Assembly (NCBI GenBank): GCA_903882245.1
Contig: CAIRWJ010000138.1
Span: 1-15,838, forward strand
Source of the DNA: an uncultured Microbacteriaceae bacterium
GTDB taxonomy: Bacteria; Actinomycetota; Actinomycetes; Actinomycetales; Microbacteriaceae
Direction of reading: 5' to 3'
Length of the DNA stretch: 15,838 nucleotides
In this document: positions 8,431 through 15,838 of the stretch, one piece after another
Numbering within the stretch: position 1 is the stretch's first letter
How the letters are laid out: the number at the start of each line of letters is the position of its first letter
Made by a program: the position numbers and the translations under genes
Notes under the pieces: model-generated
Seen by the model: only the letters and a program-made list of their open reading frames with translations
The model's database searches: none
Told to the model about the DNA's origin: nothing

Positions 8431-9044
8431 CCGGACTGTTCATCACGCTCGAGGGCGGCGACGGTACGGGCAAAAGCACGCAGGCGGCCCTCATCGGTGA
8501 CTGGTTCACCGCCAAGGGGCGAGAGATTGTCTTTACGCGCGAACCGGGTGGGACCGACCTGGGAAACGAACTGCGCGAAATCGTCTTGCACTCGCGCGGG
8601 CACATCGCACCGCGCGCCGAAGCACTGCTCTACGCGGCGGATCGCGCCCACCACATCGCCACCGTTGTTCGTCCGGCGCTCGAACGCGGTGCTGTCGTGA
8701 TTCAAGATCGTTACCTCGATTCATCGGTTGCCTACCAAGGTGCTGGGCGCGTGCTCGATCCAGACGAAGTTCGCCACGTGAGCATGTGGGCAACCGAGGG
8801 ACTCGTGCCGGATGTCACCGTTGTGCTTGACCTCGATCCCGCGATCGGGCGCGACCGTTTAGACGCGGCGAACAAACAATTCGATCGGCTCGAAGCCGAG
8901 GCGTTGGAATTCCACACTCGAGTGCGCGATGCCTATCTGACGATGGCCGCCGCCGAACCCGAGCGTTTTCTTGTTGTCGATGCGACCCTCGATCGTGACA
9001 CGATTCGAAATGCGATCATCGCGCGATTGGGCGAATTGTCGTGA
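8427..9044 (+). CDS. tmk: Thymidylate kinase (dTMP kinase)
   Basis: A 205-residue enzyme that phosphorylates dTMP to dTDP for DNA synthesis. It shows the P-loop GGDGTGKST (10-18), the TRE-PGGT segment (37-43) that contacts the nucleotide, and the DRY motif QDRYLDSSVAYQGAGR (Asp94-Arg95-Tyr96) for dTMP binding, followed by VTVVLDLDPAIGRDRL. Length is normal for the family. It starts inside the topA stop (ATGA) and ends inside the holB start (GTGA), so it is the middle gene of a translationally coupled topA-tmk-holB operon. Confidence 0.96.
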   Translation: MTGLFITLEGGDGTGKSTQAALIGDWFTAKGREIVFTREPGGTDLGNELREIVLHSRGHIAPRAEALLYAADRAHHIATVVRPALERGAVVIQDRYLDSSVAYQGAGRVLDPDEVRHVSMWATEGLVPDVTVVLDLDPAIGRDRLDAANKQFDRLEAEALEFHTRVRDAYLTMAAAEPERFLVVDATLDRDTIRNAIIARLGELS

Positions 9045-10180
9045 CGGCACTGTGGGATGACCTCGTCGGACACGATGCCGTCATCGCACAGATGCGCGCC
9101 GCGGCTGCGAGCCCCGACACGCTTGCCCAGTCGTGGCTGATCACCGGCCCCGCTGGTTCCGGGCGCTCACTCGTCGCGAGGGCTTTTGCGGCTGATTTGT
9201 TGGGTGCGGGTGAAGACGCCGAGGTGATCGACCGACAGGTGCGGGGACTCACTCACCCCGATCTCACGGTTCTGGCAACCGACCGCGTGTTGATTCCCAT
9301 CGACGAGGTGCGTGAACTAGTCGAGACGTCGTATCGATCACCGGTCGCGTCGTCGTGGCGAATCATCATTATCGAAGACTCCGACCGGATGGCTGAACGA
9401 ACCTCGAACGTGCTCCTCAAGGCGCTTGAGGAACCCGCCGCACGAACAATCTGGATCCTGTGTGCTCCGAGCGAAGCGGACGTCATTCCCACTATTCGTT
9501 CGCGCGTCCACAGTGTGCGCTTGGGGGTGCCGCCCATCGCGGACATCGCGGCGATGCTCGTTTCCCGTGACGGAGTCGACGCCACCATTGCCGAACAATC
9601 CGCCCGTCACGCCCAGAGCCACATCGGCATGGCCCGTCGTCTTGCGACGACCCCCGAAGCGCGCGAGCGTCGAGCTCGTAGCTTGTCGCTTGTTCTCGGA
9701 ATTCGAGCCGTGTCGGAAGCCGTCAACGCGGCAGCTGAGATCGTCACACTGGCCACCGATGACGCAAAGGCGTACACCGAGGCACGCGACGAATCCGAAC
9801 GCTCGGAGTTTTTGAATTCGCTCGGGCTCGCCCCCGGCGAGGCGGTCCCCATCGGTCTCCGGCCGCAGGTGAAAAATCTCGAAGAGAACCAAAAGCGCAG
9901 GGCGACCCGGTCGTTGAGGGACGGGGTCGACCGAGTGTTGACTGACCTCGAATCGCTGTACCGCGACATTCTCGTCGTCGCGCTCGGTGGCGAGGTGCCG
10001 CTGACTAACCCCGAATTTGCCGATGGTATCGCCGCCTGGCTTACCCATCACGATGCGGCTCATGCCGTTCGAATTCTCGACGCGATCGACGTCGCGCGTG
10101 GGCGAATCGAACGAAATGTCACGCCCTTACTGTCGCTCGAGGCCTTGTTCGTCGAAGCCAGCGGCGTTGCAACTGCTTAA
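9041..10180 (+). CDS. holB: DNA polymerase III delta' subunit (clamp-loader), divergent
   Basis: The 379-residue protein should form the stator of the clamp loader that places the beta clamp on DNA. The N-terminus WDDLVGHDAVIAQMRAA and the chain SWLITGPAGSGRSLVARAFA are the family hallmarks, followed by IDEVRELVE, IIIIEDSDRMAERTSNVLLK and ALEEPA. Two points are unusual. The Walker A lysine is arginine (GPAGSGRS, 36-43), and the zinc-binding four-cysteine module that normally lies before THPDL is absent; the stretch there is GAGEDAEVIDRQVRGLTHPDL without cysteines. The usual SRC motif reads SRV. An inactive ATPase site is not rare for delta', so function is probably kept. The C-terminal 150 residues are poorly conserved. 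Start GTG overlaps the tmk stop. Confidence 0.9.
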   Translation: MTALWDDLVGHDAVIAQMRAAAASPDTLAQSWLITGPAGSGRSLVARAFAADLLGAGEDAEVIDRQVRGLTHPDLTVLATDRVLIPIDEVRELVETSYRSPVASSWRIIIIEDSDRMAERTSNVLLKALEEPAARTIWILCAPSEADVIPTIRSRVHSVRLGVPPIADIAAMLVSRDGVDATIAEQSARHAQSHIGMARRLATTPEARERRARSLSLVLGIRAVSEAVNAAAEIVTLATDDAKAYTEARDESERSEFLNSLGLAPGEAVPIGLRPQVKNLEENQKRRATRSLRDGVDRVLTDLESLYRDILVVALGGEVPLTNPEFADGIAAWLTHHDAAHAVRILDAIDVARGRIERNVTPLLSLEALFVEASGVATA

Positions 10181-10229
10181 GCTCGGTCGCGCGCCCGTGA
10201 TAACCTAGTGCGGTTGCCGTAACGGCGAT

Positions 10230-10301
10230 GCCTCGATAGCTCAGTGGTAGAGCACTTCACTCGTAATGAAGGGGTCGTGAGTTCAATCCTCACTCGAGGC
10301 T
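10230..10301 (+). tRNA. tRNA-Thr (anticodon CGT)
   Basis: A 72-base cloverleaf: acceptor stem GCCTCGA paired with TCGAGGC, D arm GCTC-agtggta-GAGC, anticodon arm CTTCA-CTCGTAA-TGAAG with anticodon CGT (reads ACG, threonine), five-base variable loop, T arm GTGAG-TTCAATC-CTCAC, discriminator T. CCA is not encoded. It lies 49 bases after holB; a threonine tRNA after holB is common in relatives. TAACCT (10201-10206) could be its -10. The converging msrB gene ends only four bases away. Confidence 0.97.
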
Positions 10302-10305
10302 CAGA

Positions 10306-10710
10306 TTATTCGTCTGGCGTGAACTTCAGCGCAATGGAATTCATGCAATACCGCAGACCGGTTGGCGTTCCGAACCCGTCGGGGAAGACGTGACCGAGGT
10401 GGCCGTTGCACGACGCACACCGAACTTCGGTCCGGGTTTGCCCCAACGTGTTGTCCTCGAGCAAGACAACGGCCTCGGGGTTGATGGTTTCGTAGAACGA
10501 CGGCCAACCACAGTGGCTATCGAACTTGGTGCCGGCGACGAATAGCTCAGCGCCGCACCCACCACACGTGTAGAAGCCGGCACGATCCTCTTCGAGGAGT
10601 TCGCCTGTCCATGGACGTTCGGTTCCTGCTTCGCGCAGCACGTGAAATTGCTCGGGGGTCAGAGCCTCGCGCCATTCGGCGTCAGTCCGCTCGGAGGGGT
10701 TTTCTGTCAT
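10306..10710 (-). CDS. msrB: Peptide-methionine (R)-S-oxide reductase
   Basis: A 134-residue cytoplasmic repair enzyme that reduces the R form of methionine sulfoxide in proteins. All key residues are present: zinc ligands Cys49, Cys52 (CGGC) and Cys98, Cys101 (CASC), the HCGWPSF motif with recycling Cys67, and catalytic Cys122 in RYCMNS. The N-terminus WREALTPEQFHVLREAGTER is typical for the family. ATG 10710 is preferred over ATG 10734, which would run into the divergent gene. There is no Shine-Dalgarno sequence, but TTTAAT on this strand (10723-10718) ends exactly seven bases before the ATG, suggesting a leaderless message. Its stop lies four bases from the tRNA gene. Confidence 0.94.
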   Translation of the reverse strand: MTENPSERTDAEWREALTPEQFHVLREAGTERPWTGELLEEDRAGFYTCGGCGAELFVAGTKFDSHCGWPSFYETINPEAVVLLEDNTLGQTRTEVRCASCNGHLGHVFPDGFGTPTGLRYCMNSIALKFTPDE

Positions 10711-10732
10711 GCACACTATTAAACTCGGAAAC
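10711..10732. promoter_or_regulatory. Compact divergent promoter between msrB and the DUF2332 gene
   Basis: Only 22 bases separate the two proposed start codons, and the centre is AT-rich (ACTATTAAACT). On the minus strand TTTAAT (10723-10718, five of six matches to TATAAT) stands seven bases before the msrB ATG. On the plus strand TAAACT (10720-10725, four of six) stands seven bases before ATG 10733. The two -10 candidates overlap. Any -35 elements would lie inside the neighbouring coding regions and are not clear. Confidence 0.4.
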
Positions 10733-11932
10733 ATGGCGAACAGCGAGCGGGAACGAACCGCCGACTGGTTTCGCCGCTTCGCACACGCCGAAGGTGCCGA
10801 GTCACCGCGCTTTCGCGATTGGGCACTCGGAATCGCGAATGACGACGAACTCCTCGCCCTCGTCGCAAAACTGCCGCTGTCGAAACGTCAACCCGTTCTC
10901 GTTCTGACCTGCGCCCGAGTCGCCGGTGTCCCACTTCGACCATTCGAGACCGCCCGCGGCGATTTTGTCGCCTTGTGGCCGGTCATCGCGAAGTTGGCAA
11001 AGACGCGATCGACACAAACCAATGACCCTCGAAGGTGTACCCCGCTCCTCATCGCCCTTGACCGAATTCGCGGACCAATCGCCCTGGTCGAAGTCGGGGC
11101 GTCGGCCGGTTTGACGCTTTTTCCCGATCGCTATACATACATATGGAATTCGCCGGGGCGCTCGGTTACGTCGCATCCCGCGGACGGCCCGTCGACAGTG
11201 TCGCTTGTTGCTGACATCGCGGGCTGGGGAGCCAACCCGCCTCGCCGCCCGAACATCGTGCATCGCGAAGGGATCGACCTAACTCCGCTCGACGTGACCA
11301 AGTCGGCTGACAAGGATTGGCTCGAGGCGCTGGTGTGGCCTGAGCAAACCGATCGGCTCGATCTCGTGCGGGCGGCGGCGGGCATTGTCGCGCAGACACC
11401 GCCGACGCTGACCGCTGGTGACGCGGTCGTGGAAATCCGTGCCGCGGTGGCGCGTGCCCGAAAGGTCGCACCGAAGGCGACAATCGTGGTGTCGTCGCCC
11501 GCGGTGCTTGTCTATCTCAATCCCGCCGAGCGTGAGAAATTTGCGACGTATTGCACGCGGTCGAACGTGCGATGGATTTCTCTCGACGGTCGTCGCGTCA
11601 TTCCGCGAATCGGTGACGCGGCGGACGAGAGGGGAATCGAGGGCGATTTCGTGTTGAGCCTCGACGGCGTGCCCATCGCCTCGGTCGACCCACTCGGCAG
11701 GCAGGTCACCGTGTATGGCGCATCAGGGTTGTCGCCAGAGGAAGTTGACGTCATCGAGTTTGAGCGCGAGAACTGGGGGCCAACTCGATCGAAAGAATCA
11801 TTGGTGCGAAAAGTGTGGAACCTGCCACTTGTGCGCTACTACCAACGCCTTTACGGGATAATGGAATCAGCCGCCGCGAGGCGGTATGACCCGATTTTGG
11901 TCAGAAGTTTTGCCGAGACGAGCGAACTTTAG
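10733..11932 (+). CDS. DUF2332 family protein
   Basis: A 399-residue protein of unknown function. The N-terminus RTADWFRRFAHAEGAESPRF and the sequence LPLSKRQPVLVLTCARVAGV are typical of DUF2332, as is the glycine-rich LVEVGASAGLTLFPDRYTY (around residue 120). That last segment resembles a nucleotide- or SAM-binding glycine loop, but a methyltransferase role is only a guess. No signal peptide or membrane segment is seen, so it should be cytoplasmic. Two starts are possible. ATG 10733 leaves a 22-base divergent promoter region. ATG 10709, eight codons earlier, has GGAGGGG (10693-10699) at good spacing but overlaps the msrB start. I prefer 10733, not firmly. Confidence 0.8.
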   Translation: MANSERERTADWFRRFAHAEGAESPRFRDWALGIANDDELLALVAKLPLSKRQPVLVLTCARVAGVPLRPFETARGDFVALWPVIAKLAKTRSTQTNDPRRCTPLLIALDRIRGPIALVEVGASAGLTLFPDRYTYIWNSPGRSVTSHPADGPSTVSLVADIAGWGANPPRRPNIVHREGIDLTPLDVTKSADKDWLEALVWPEQTDRLDLVRAAAGIVAQTPPTLTAGDAVVEIRAAVARARKVAPKATIVVSSPAVLVYLNPAEREKFATYCTRSNVRWISLDGRRVIPRIGDAADERGIEGDFVLSLDGVPIASVDPLGRQVTVYGASGLSPEEVDVIEFERENWGPTRSKESLVRKVWNLPLVRYYQRLYGIMESAAARRYDPILVRSFAETSEL

Positions 11933-11964
11933 ACCGACAGACTGTAGACGGATGTGACGCGCGC

Positions 11965-12516
11965 GTGGCAAAAAAACCACAGGACCGATTCGATGACAAG
12001 AGCGCCTACGCAGGGCGAGCGGGTGCTCATCGCCAGCCCATTTCTCGCCGCCCGTGGTGGGTGACGACACTGATATCGGTTGGTGTCACGGCGGGACTTA
12101 TTCTTGCCGCATTGGCCGGAGTCGCAGTGCTTGATGCGAGGAACCTTAAGCCGATTGACATCTCGGTGTTAGGAATCACGGTGACGCCGGCTCCAGAGAT
12201 TACTGGCGTCGATCCGACGCTTCTCACCGAGGAAGAACGCCAACAAATCACCATCACGGTGCTCAACGGAACGACGTCCACGACACTTGATGAGGATGTC
12301 GCGGCTATTCTGACGACACAGGGCTGGGTGAACATCTCTACTGCGGATGCGGCGGATTCCACAATCAAAATTAGTGTTGTTGTGTATGGTCCAGACAAAA
12401 ACCTTTCCCTCGCGACGAGCGTCGCTGAAAGCCTAGGAATCGCTGCGGTTAAGCAATCCGACAGTTATCCCGGCGCGACGGTTACTGTGTTGGTAGGTAA
12501 TGATTTTGTTCGCTAA
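11965..12516 (+). CDS. LytR C-terminal domain (LytR_C) membrane protein
   Basis: A 183-residue protein with a basic cytoplasmic tail of about 30 residues, one transmembrane helix (about 31-56, WWVTTLISVGVTAGLILAAL), a short linker, and an extracellular LytR_C domain (about 92-181) beginning ITITVLNGTTSTTLDEDVA and ending YPGATVTVLVGNDF. LytR_C is found at the end of LytR-CpsA-Psr cell-wall ligases and as a stand-alone anchored domain in actinobacteria; its function is not settled. The catalytic LCP domain is absent. GTG 11965 lies 32 bases after the DUF2332 stop with no good ribosome binding site. The DUF3048 lipoprotein gene follows after 24 bases, so the two probably act together at the cell envelope. 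Confidence 0.82.
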   Translation: MAKKPQDRFDDKSAYAGRAGAHRQPISRRPWWVTTLISVGVTAGLILAALAGVAVLDARNLKPIDISVLGITVTPAPEITGVDPTLLTEEERQQITITVLNGTTSTTLDEDVAAILTTQGWVNISTADAADSTIKISVVVYGPDKNLSLATSVAESLGIAAVKQSDSYPGATVTVLVGNDFVR

Positions 12517-12540
12517 CTGGACCTGATCGGACACATTCGA

Positions 12541-13566
12541 ATGAAAAAAAATCTATTCGTAACCCTCGGAGTGGCGATGGTCGCAGCCCTTTCCGGCTGT
12601 GCCGGAATTCAATTCCCCGGACTGGACCTCGATCCGAATTCGACCCCCTCGGCGACTCCAACGCCGGTCGAATACGCGCCGTTGTCGGGGGTCCCGGTCC
12701 CCATCGGTTCCCTTGACCACCCCGTATTGATGGCGAAGATCGATAACAGCCCTGAAGCCCGGCCTCAAGTCGGACTCAATGAAGCGGACATCGTTTTTGA
12801 GGAACTTGTTGAAGGCGGCCTTTCTCGTTACCTCGTCGTCTGGCATTCGGTAATCCCCACCGAAATCGGACCAATTCGATCGATACGACCGATGGACCCG
12901 GACATCGCATTGCCCTTCAGCGGCGCTATTACGTATTCGGGCGGTCAGCAGCGGTTCGTGCAGATGATGATTGACACAGGGCTGGAAAATGTGATTCACG
13001 GGCAATCGGGCACGGAGGACTACATCTATCGCTCGGAAACAATGATTGCGCCCCACGACGTGATTGTTCGTGCAAAAGATTTGATCGCGTCACTGTCCGA
13101 CCTCGCACCGCCCGCACCAGCATTTGAATTCGCCGGTGAGGGTGTCACCCCGACTGCCCTGGCTCAGGGAAAGGCGGCTAAGCGATTAATCACCTCGTTC
13201 TCGGCCTACAATTCTCCGTCGTGGGAGTTCGATCCCGAATCAGGTGTGTATGGCCGTCTCCAAGCAGGTGGAGAAACGGATGTTGACGAAAGTCAGAAGC
13301 AATTGACTGCTCGTAACGTCGTGGTACAAATGGTCGATGAGTCGGGTGAATACGGCTATGTACCGCACGCACTTGTGGTCGGCGAGGGTGTTGCCTGGAT
13401 CTCAACCGGCGGCAAGACCGTTGAGGCGACGTGGACCAAAACGCTGCCCGATGCAATGACGGTTTTCACTTTAGCGAATGGCGAAATAGTCACACTGGCA
13501 CCCGGTCGCACGTGGATCGAGTTGGTTCCGACGACAAGTGGCTATTTCCAAGCGAAACGCCGCTAG
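12541..13566 (+). CDS. DUF3048 (YerB-like) lipoprotein
   Basis: A 341-residue exported lipoprotein: MKKNLFVTLGVAMVAALSGC gives a basic N-terminus, a hydrophobic core and lipobox LSGC with Cys20. A proline/threonine-rich linker (about 30-44) leads to the DUF3048 domain, recognisable by ARPQVGLNEADIVFEELVEG, then GGLSRYLVVWHS and IGPIRSIRP. The family includes B. subtilis YerB; no biochemical role is established. The gene starts with ATG followed by a run of eight A (12544-12551), a place where sequencing or slippage errors can arise, but the frame is intact. The next gene, groL, has its own promoter region after 113 bases. Confidence 0.88.
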   Translation: MKKNLFVTLGVAMVAALSGCAGIQFPGLDLDPNSTPSATPTPVEYAPLSGVPVPIGSLDHPVLMAKIDNSPEARPQVGLNEADIVFEELVEGGLSRYLVVWHSVIPTEIGPIRSIRPMDPDIALPFSGAITYSGGQQRFVQMMIDTGLENVIHGQSGTEDYIYRSETMIAPHDVIVRAKDLIASLSDLAPPAPAFEFAGEGVTPTALAQGKAAKRLITSFSAYNSPSWEFDPESGVYGRLQAGGETDVDESQKQLTARNVVVQMVDESGEYGYVPHALVVGEGVAWISTGGKTVEATWTKTLPDAMTVFTLANGEIVTLAPGRTWIELVPTTSGYFQAKRR

Positions 13567-13581
13567 TTTTTCCACAGCCAA

Positions 13582-13608
13582 TTTGCACTCTCTTGTCGAG
13601 AGTGCCAG
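13582..13608. promoter_or_regulatory. CIRCE operator, upstream copy (HrcA site)
   Basis: TTTGCACTC-N9-GAGTGCCAG, matching the CIRCE consensus TTAGCACTC-N9-GAGTGCTAA at 15 of 18 arm positions, with the exact nine-base spacer. It would cover the -35 to -10 stretch of the groL promoter. Confidence 0.9.
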
Positions 13609-13611
13609 AAT
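13583..13611 (+). promoter_or_regulatory. Candidate groL promoter
   Basis: TTGCAC (13583-13588) and CAGAAT (13606-13611) are separated by 17 bases and would start transcription near 13618, inside the second CIRCE. Both hexamers are weak matches (three and four of six), so the exact start is uncertain. The placement between and under two HrcA sites supports it. Confidence 0.35.
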
Positions 13612-13616
13612 TAGAG

Positions 13617-13643
13617 TTAGCACTCGCATACCGTGAGTGCCAA
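13617..13643. promoter_or_regulatory. CIRCE operator, downstream copy (HrcA site)
   Basis: TTAGCACTC-N9-GAGTGCCAA, with 17 of 18 arm positions as in the CIRCE consensus and the exact nine-base spacer. It starts 35 bases after the first copy and lies 36 bases before the groL start codon. HrcA would repress groL here under non-stress conditions; hrcA itself is not in the window. Confidence 0.95.
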
Positions 13644-13646
13644 TGA

Positions 13647-15299
<1,653 letters not shown>

Positions 15300-15313
15300 C
15301 TCGAACAACTCGG

Positions 15314-15345
15314 ACGGGGGTGGCGAAAGCCGCCCCCGTTCTTTT
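15314..15345 (+). terminator. Intrinsic terminator of groL
   Basis: An 11-base-pair stem (15314-15324 with 15329-15339, one T-G wobble), a GAAA tetraloop and the tail TTCTTTT. It sits 15 bases after the groL stop. The WXG100 gene on the other strand ends at 15348, so the hairpin may serve both transcripts, though that strand has no T run. Confidence 0.9.
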
Positions 15346-15347
15346 CA

Positions 15348-15638
15348 TTAACGACCGAGGATGTGCACGTTCGCCTGTTCTGTTTCGAGGTAGTGACTTT
15401 GGATTTGTCGGAGGGCGGTACCGATGTCGCTCAACGACTCGGTCACCCGAGTGCTTGCTGCCATCCACTCGTCGACAACACCCGCGAAGGCGAGTGCGGC
15501 TGGCCCTGACCAGGAACCGTCGAGCCCCCGAAGTTGGCTTGTGAGGCTGGCGATGTCGGTGTGAATTGATTCGATGGTGCGGGCAATGTGGGTCGCGGCG
15601 CCGTCGAGAGCGTGCGCGTCAACGTGGAAACTGGTCAT
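15348..15638 (-). CDS. WXG100 (ESAT-6-like) family protein
   Basis: A 96-residue helical protein. The WXG turn is Trp43-Ser44-Gly45 in GSWSGPAALAF, flanked by two amphipathic helices (about 8-38 and 47-80). Near the C-terminus Tyr83 and Glu87 form a YxxxE pattern like the YxxxD/E export signal of type VII secretion. No signal peptide is present. Such proteins are exported as helical hairpin dimers by ESX machines, but no EccC, partner WXG100 or LXG toxin gene lies in the window. ATG 15638 has GGCGGA touching it and no well-spaced ribosome binding site. It lies 83 bases downstream of the helicase gene and converges on groL. Confidence 0.85.
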   Translation of the reverse strand: MTSFHVDAHALDGAATHIARTIESIHTDIASLTSQLRGLDGSWSGPAALAFAGVVDEWMAASTRVTESLSDIGTALRQIQSHYLETEQANVHILGR

Positions 15639-15691
15639 TCCGCCAGTGTCGTACAGCAGAGTCGCGCTGTCAGATCACCCGCGTGAATCTG

Positions 15692-15717
15692 GGGACAACC
15701 CAGGTGGCTGTTGTCCC
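15692..15717 (-). terminator. Inverted repeat after the helicase gene, possible terminator
   Basis: GGGACAAC (15692-15699) and GTTGTCCC (15710-15717) form a perfect eight-base-pair stem with a ten-base loop, starting four bases after the stop codon of the minus-strand helicase gene. There is no T run, so termination is not certain. An overlapping small hairpin CTGGG-gacaa-CCCAG (15689-15703) excludes the first. Confidence 0.45.
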
Positions 15718-15721
15718 GTTG

Positions 15722-15838
15722 CTAAATAGCACCCTCGTCAACAATCTCGTAGGCATAGCCCTGCTCAGTGAGGAACCGCTGACGGTTCTGAGCAAAATCT
15801 TGTTCAACGGTGTCACGGGCGACAACGGTGTAAAAAAC
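15722..15838 (-). CDS. XPB/ERCC3-like DNA repair helicase, C-terminal end, cut by window edge
   Basis: The last 38 residues of a gene that enters from the right edge. The segment FYTVVARDTVEQDFAQNRQR and then FLTEQGYAYEIVDEGAI matches the conserved C-terminus of bacterial XPB helicases (superfamily 2), which are common in actinobacteria; the final short tail after YEIVD is typical too. The enzyme would unwind DNA 3'-5'; the helicase core lies outside. Frame and stop (TAG at 15724-15722) are unambiguous. Confidence 0.85.
   Translation of the reverse strand, partial: VFYTVVARDTVEQDFAQNRQRFLTEQGYAYEIVDEGAI

Noticed and set aside
13535..13580. Terminator between the DUF3048 gene and groL
   Set aside because: There is a run of T after the stop codon, but only a three-base-pair stem precedes it.

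Overview
The window looks like chromosomal DNA of a high-G+C actinobacterium, most likely Microbacteriaceae or a close relative. Pointers are the topA-tmk-holB-tRNA-Thr order, an actinobacterial-type TopA that ends in glycine/aromatic repeats and a basic tail instead of zinc fingers, a GroEL2-type groL with CIRCE operators and no groES, a WXG100 gene beside groL, and a bacterial XPB helicase. The assignment comes from recognised families and gene order only; no database was searched.

Layout. (1) 1-1566 is the most rearranged part. It holds the 5' half of an acyltransferase-3 gene (minus strand, cut by the window edge), a decayed VOC/glyoxalase fragment without a start, and three small overlapping genes (DUF4244, TadE, TadE-like). 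Those three look like the tail of a Tad/Flp pilus locus whose motor genes are not upstream. (2) 1563-5526 is a four-gene minus-strand ABC importer operon, potA-potD-potB-potC, of the spermidine/putrescine type. (3) 5761-10180 is a tightly coupled DNA replication operon: topoisomerase I, thymidylate kinase and DNA polymerase III delta', with ATGA and GTGA overlaps. A tRNA-Thr(CGU) follows. (4) 10306-13566 holds msrB (minus) and, diverging from it, a DUF2332 gene, a LytR_C membrane protein and a DUF3048 lipoprotein. (5) 13582-15345 is groL with two CIRCE operators in front and a strong hairpin terminator behind. (6) 15348-15838 holds, on the minus strand, a WXG100 protein and the C-terminal end of an XPB/ERCC3-like helicase that runs off the window.

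Most of the window is ordinary housekeeping sequence. I see no convincing new defence, mobile or biosynthetic system: no CRISPR, integrase, transposase or toxin-antitoxin pair. The points most worth a second look are the scar at 462-783 with the orphaned tad genes, a delta' subunit that has lost its zinc cysteines and its Walker A lysine, the very compact and possibly leaderless divergent start of msrB and the DUF2332 gene, the LytR_C/DUF3048 pair in front of groL, and the WXG100 gene with no secretion genes nearby.
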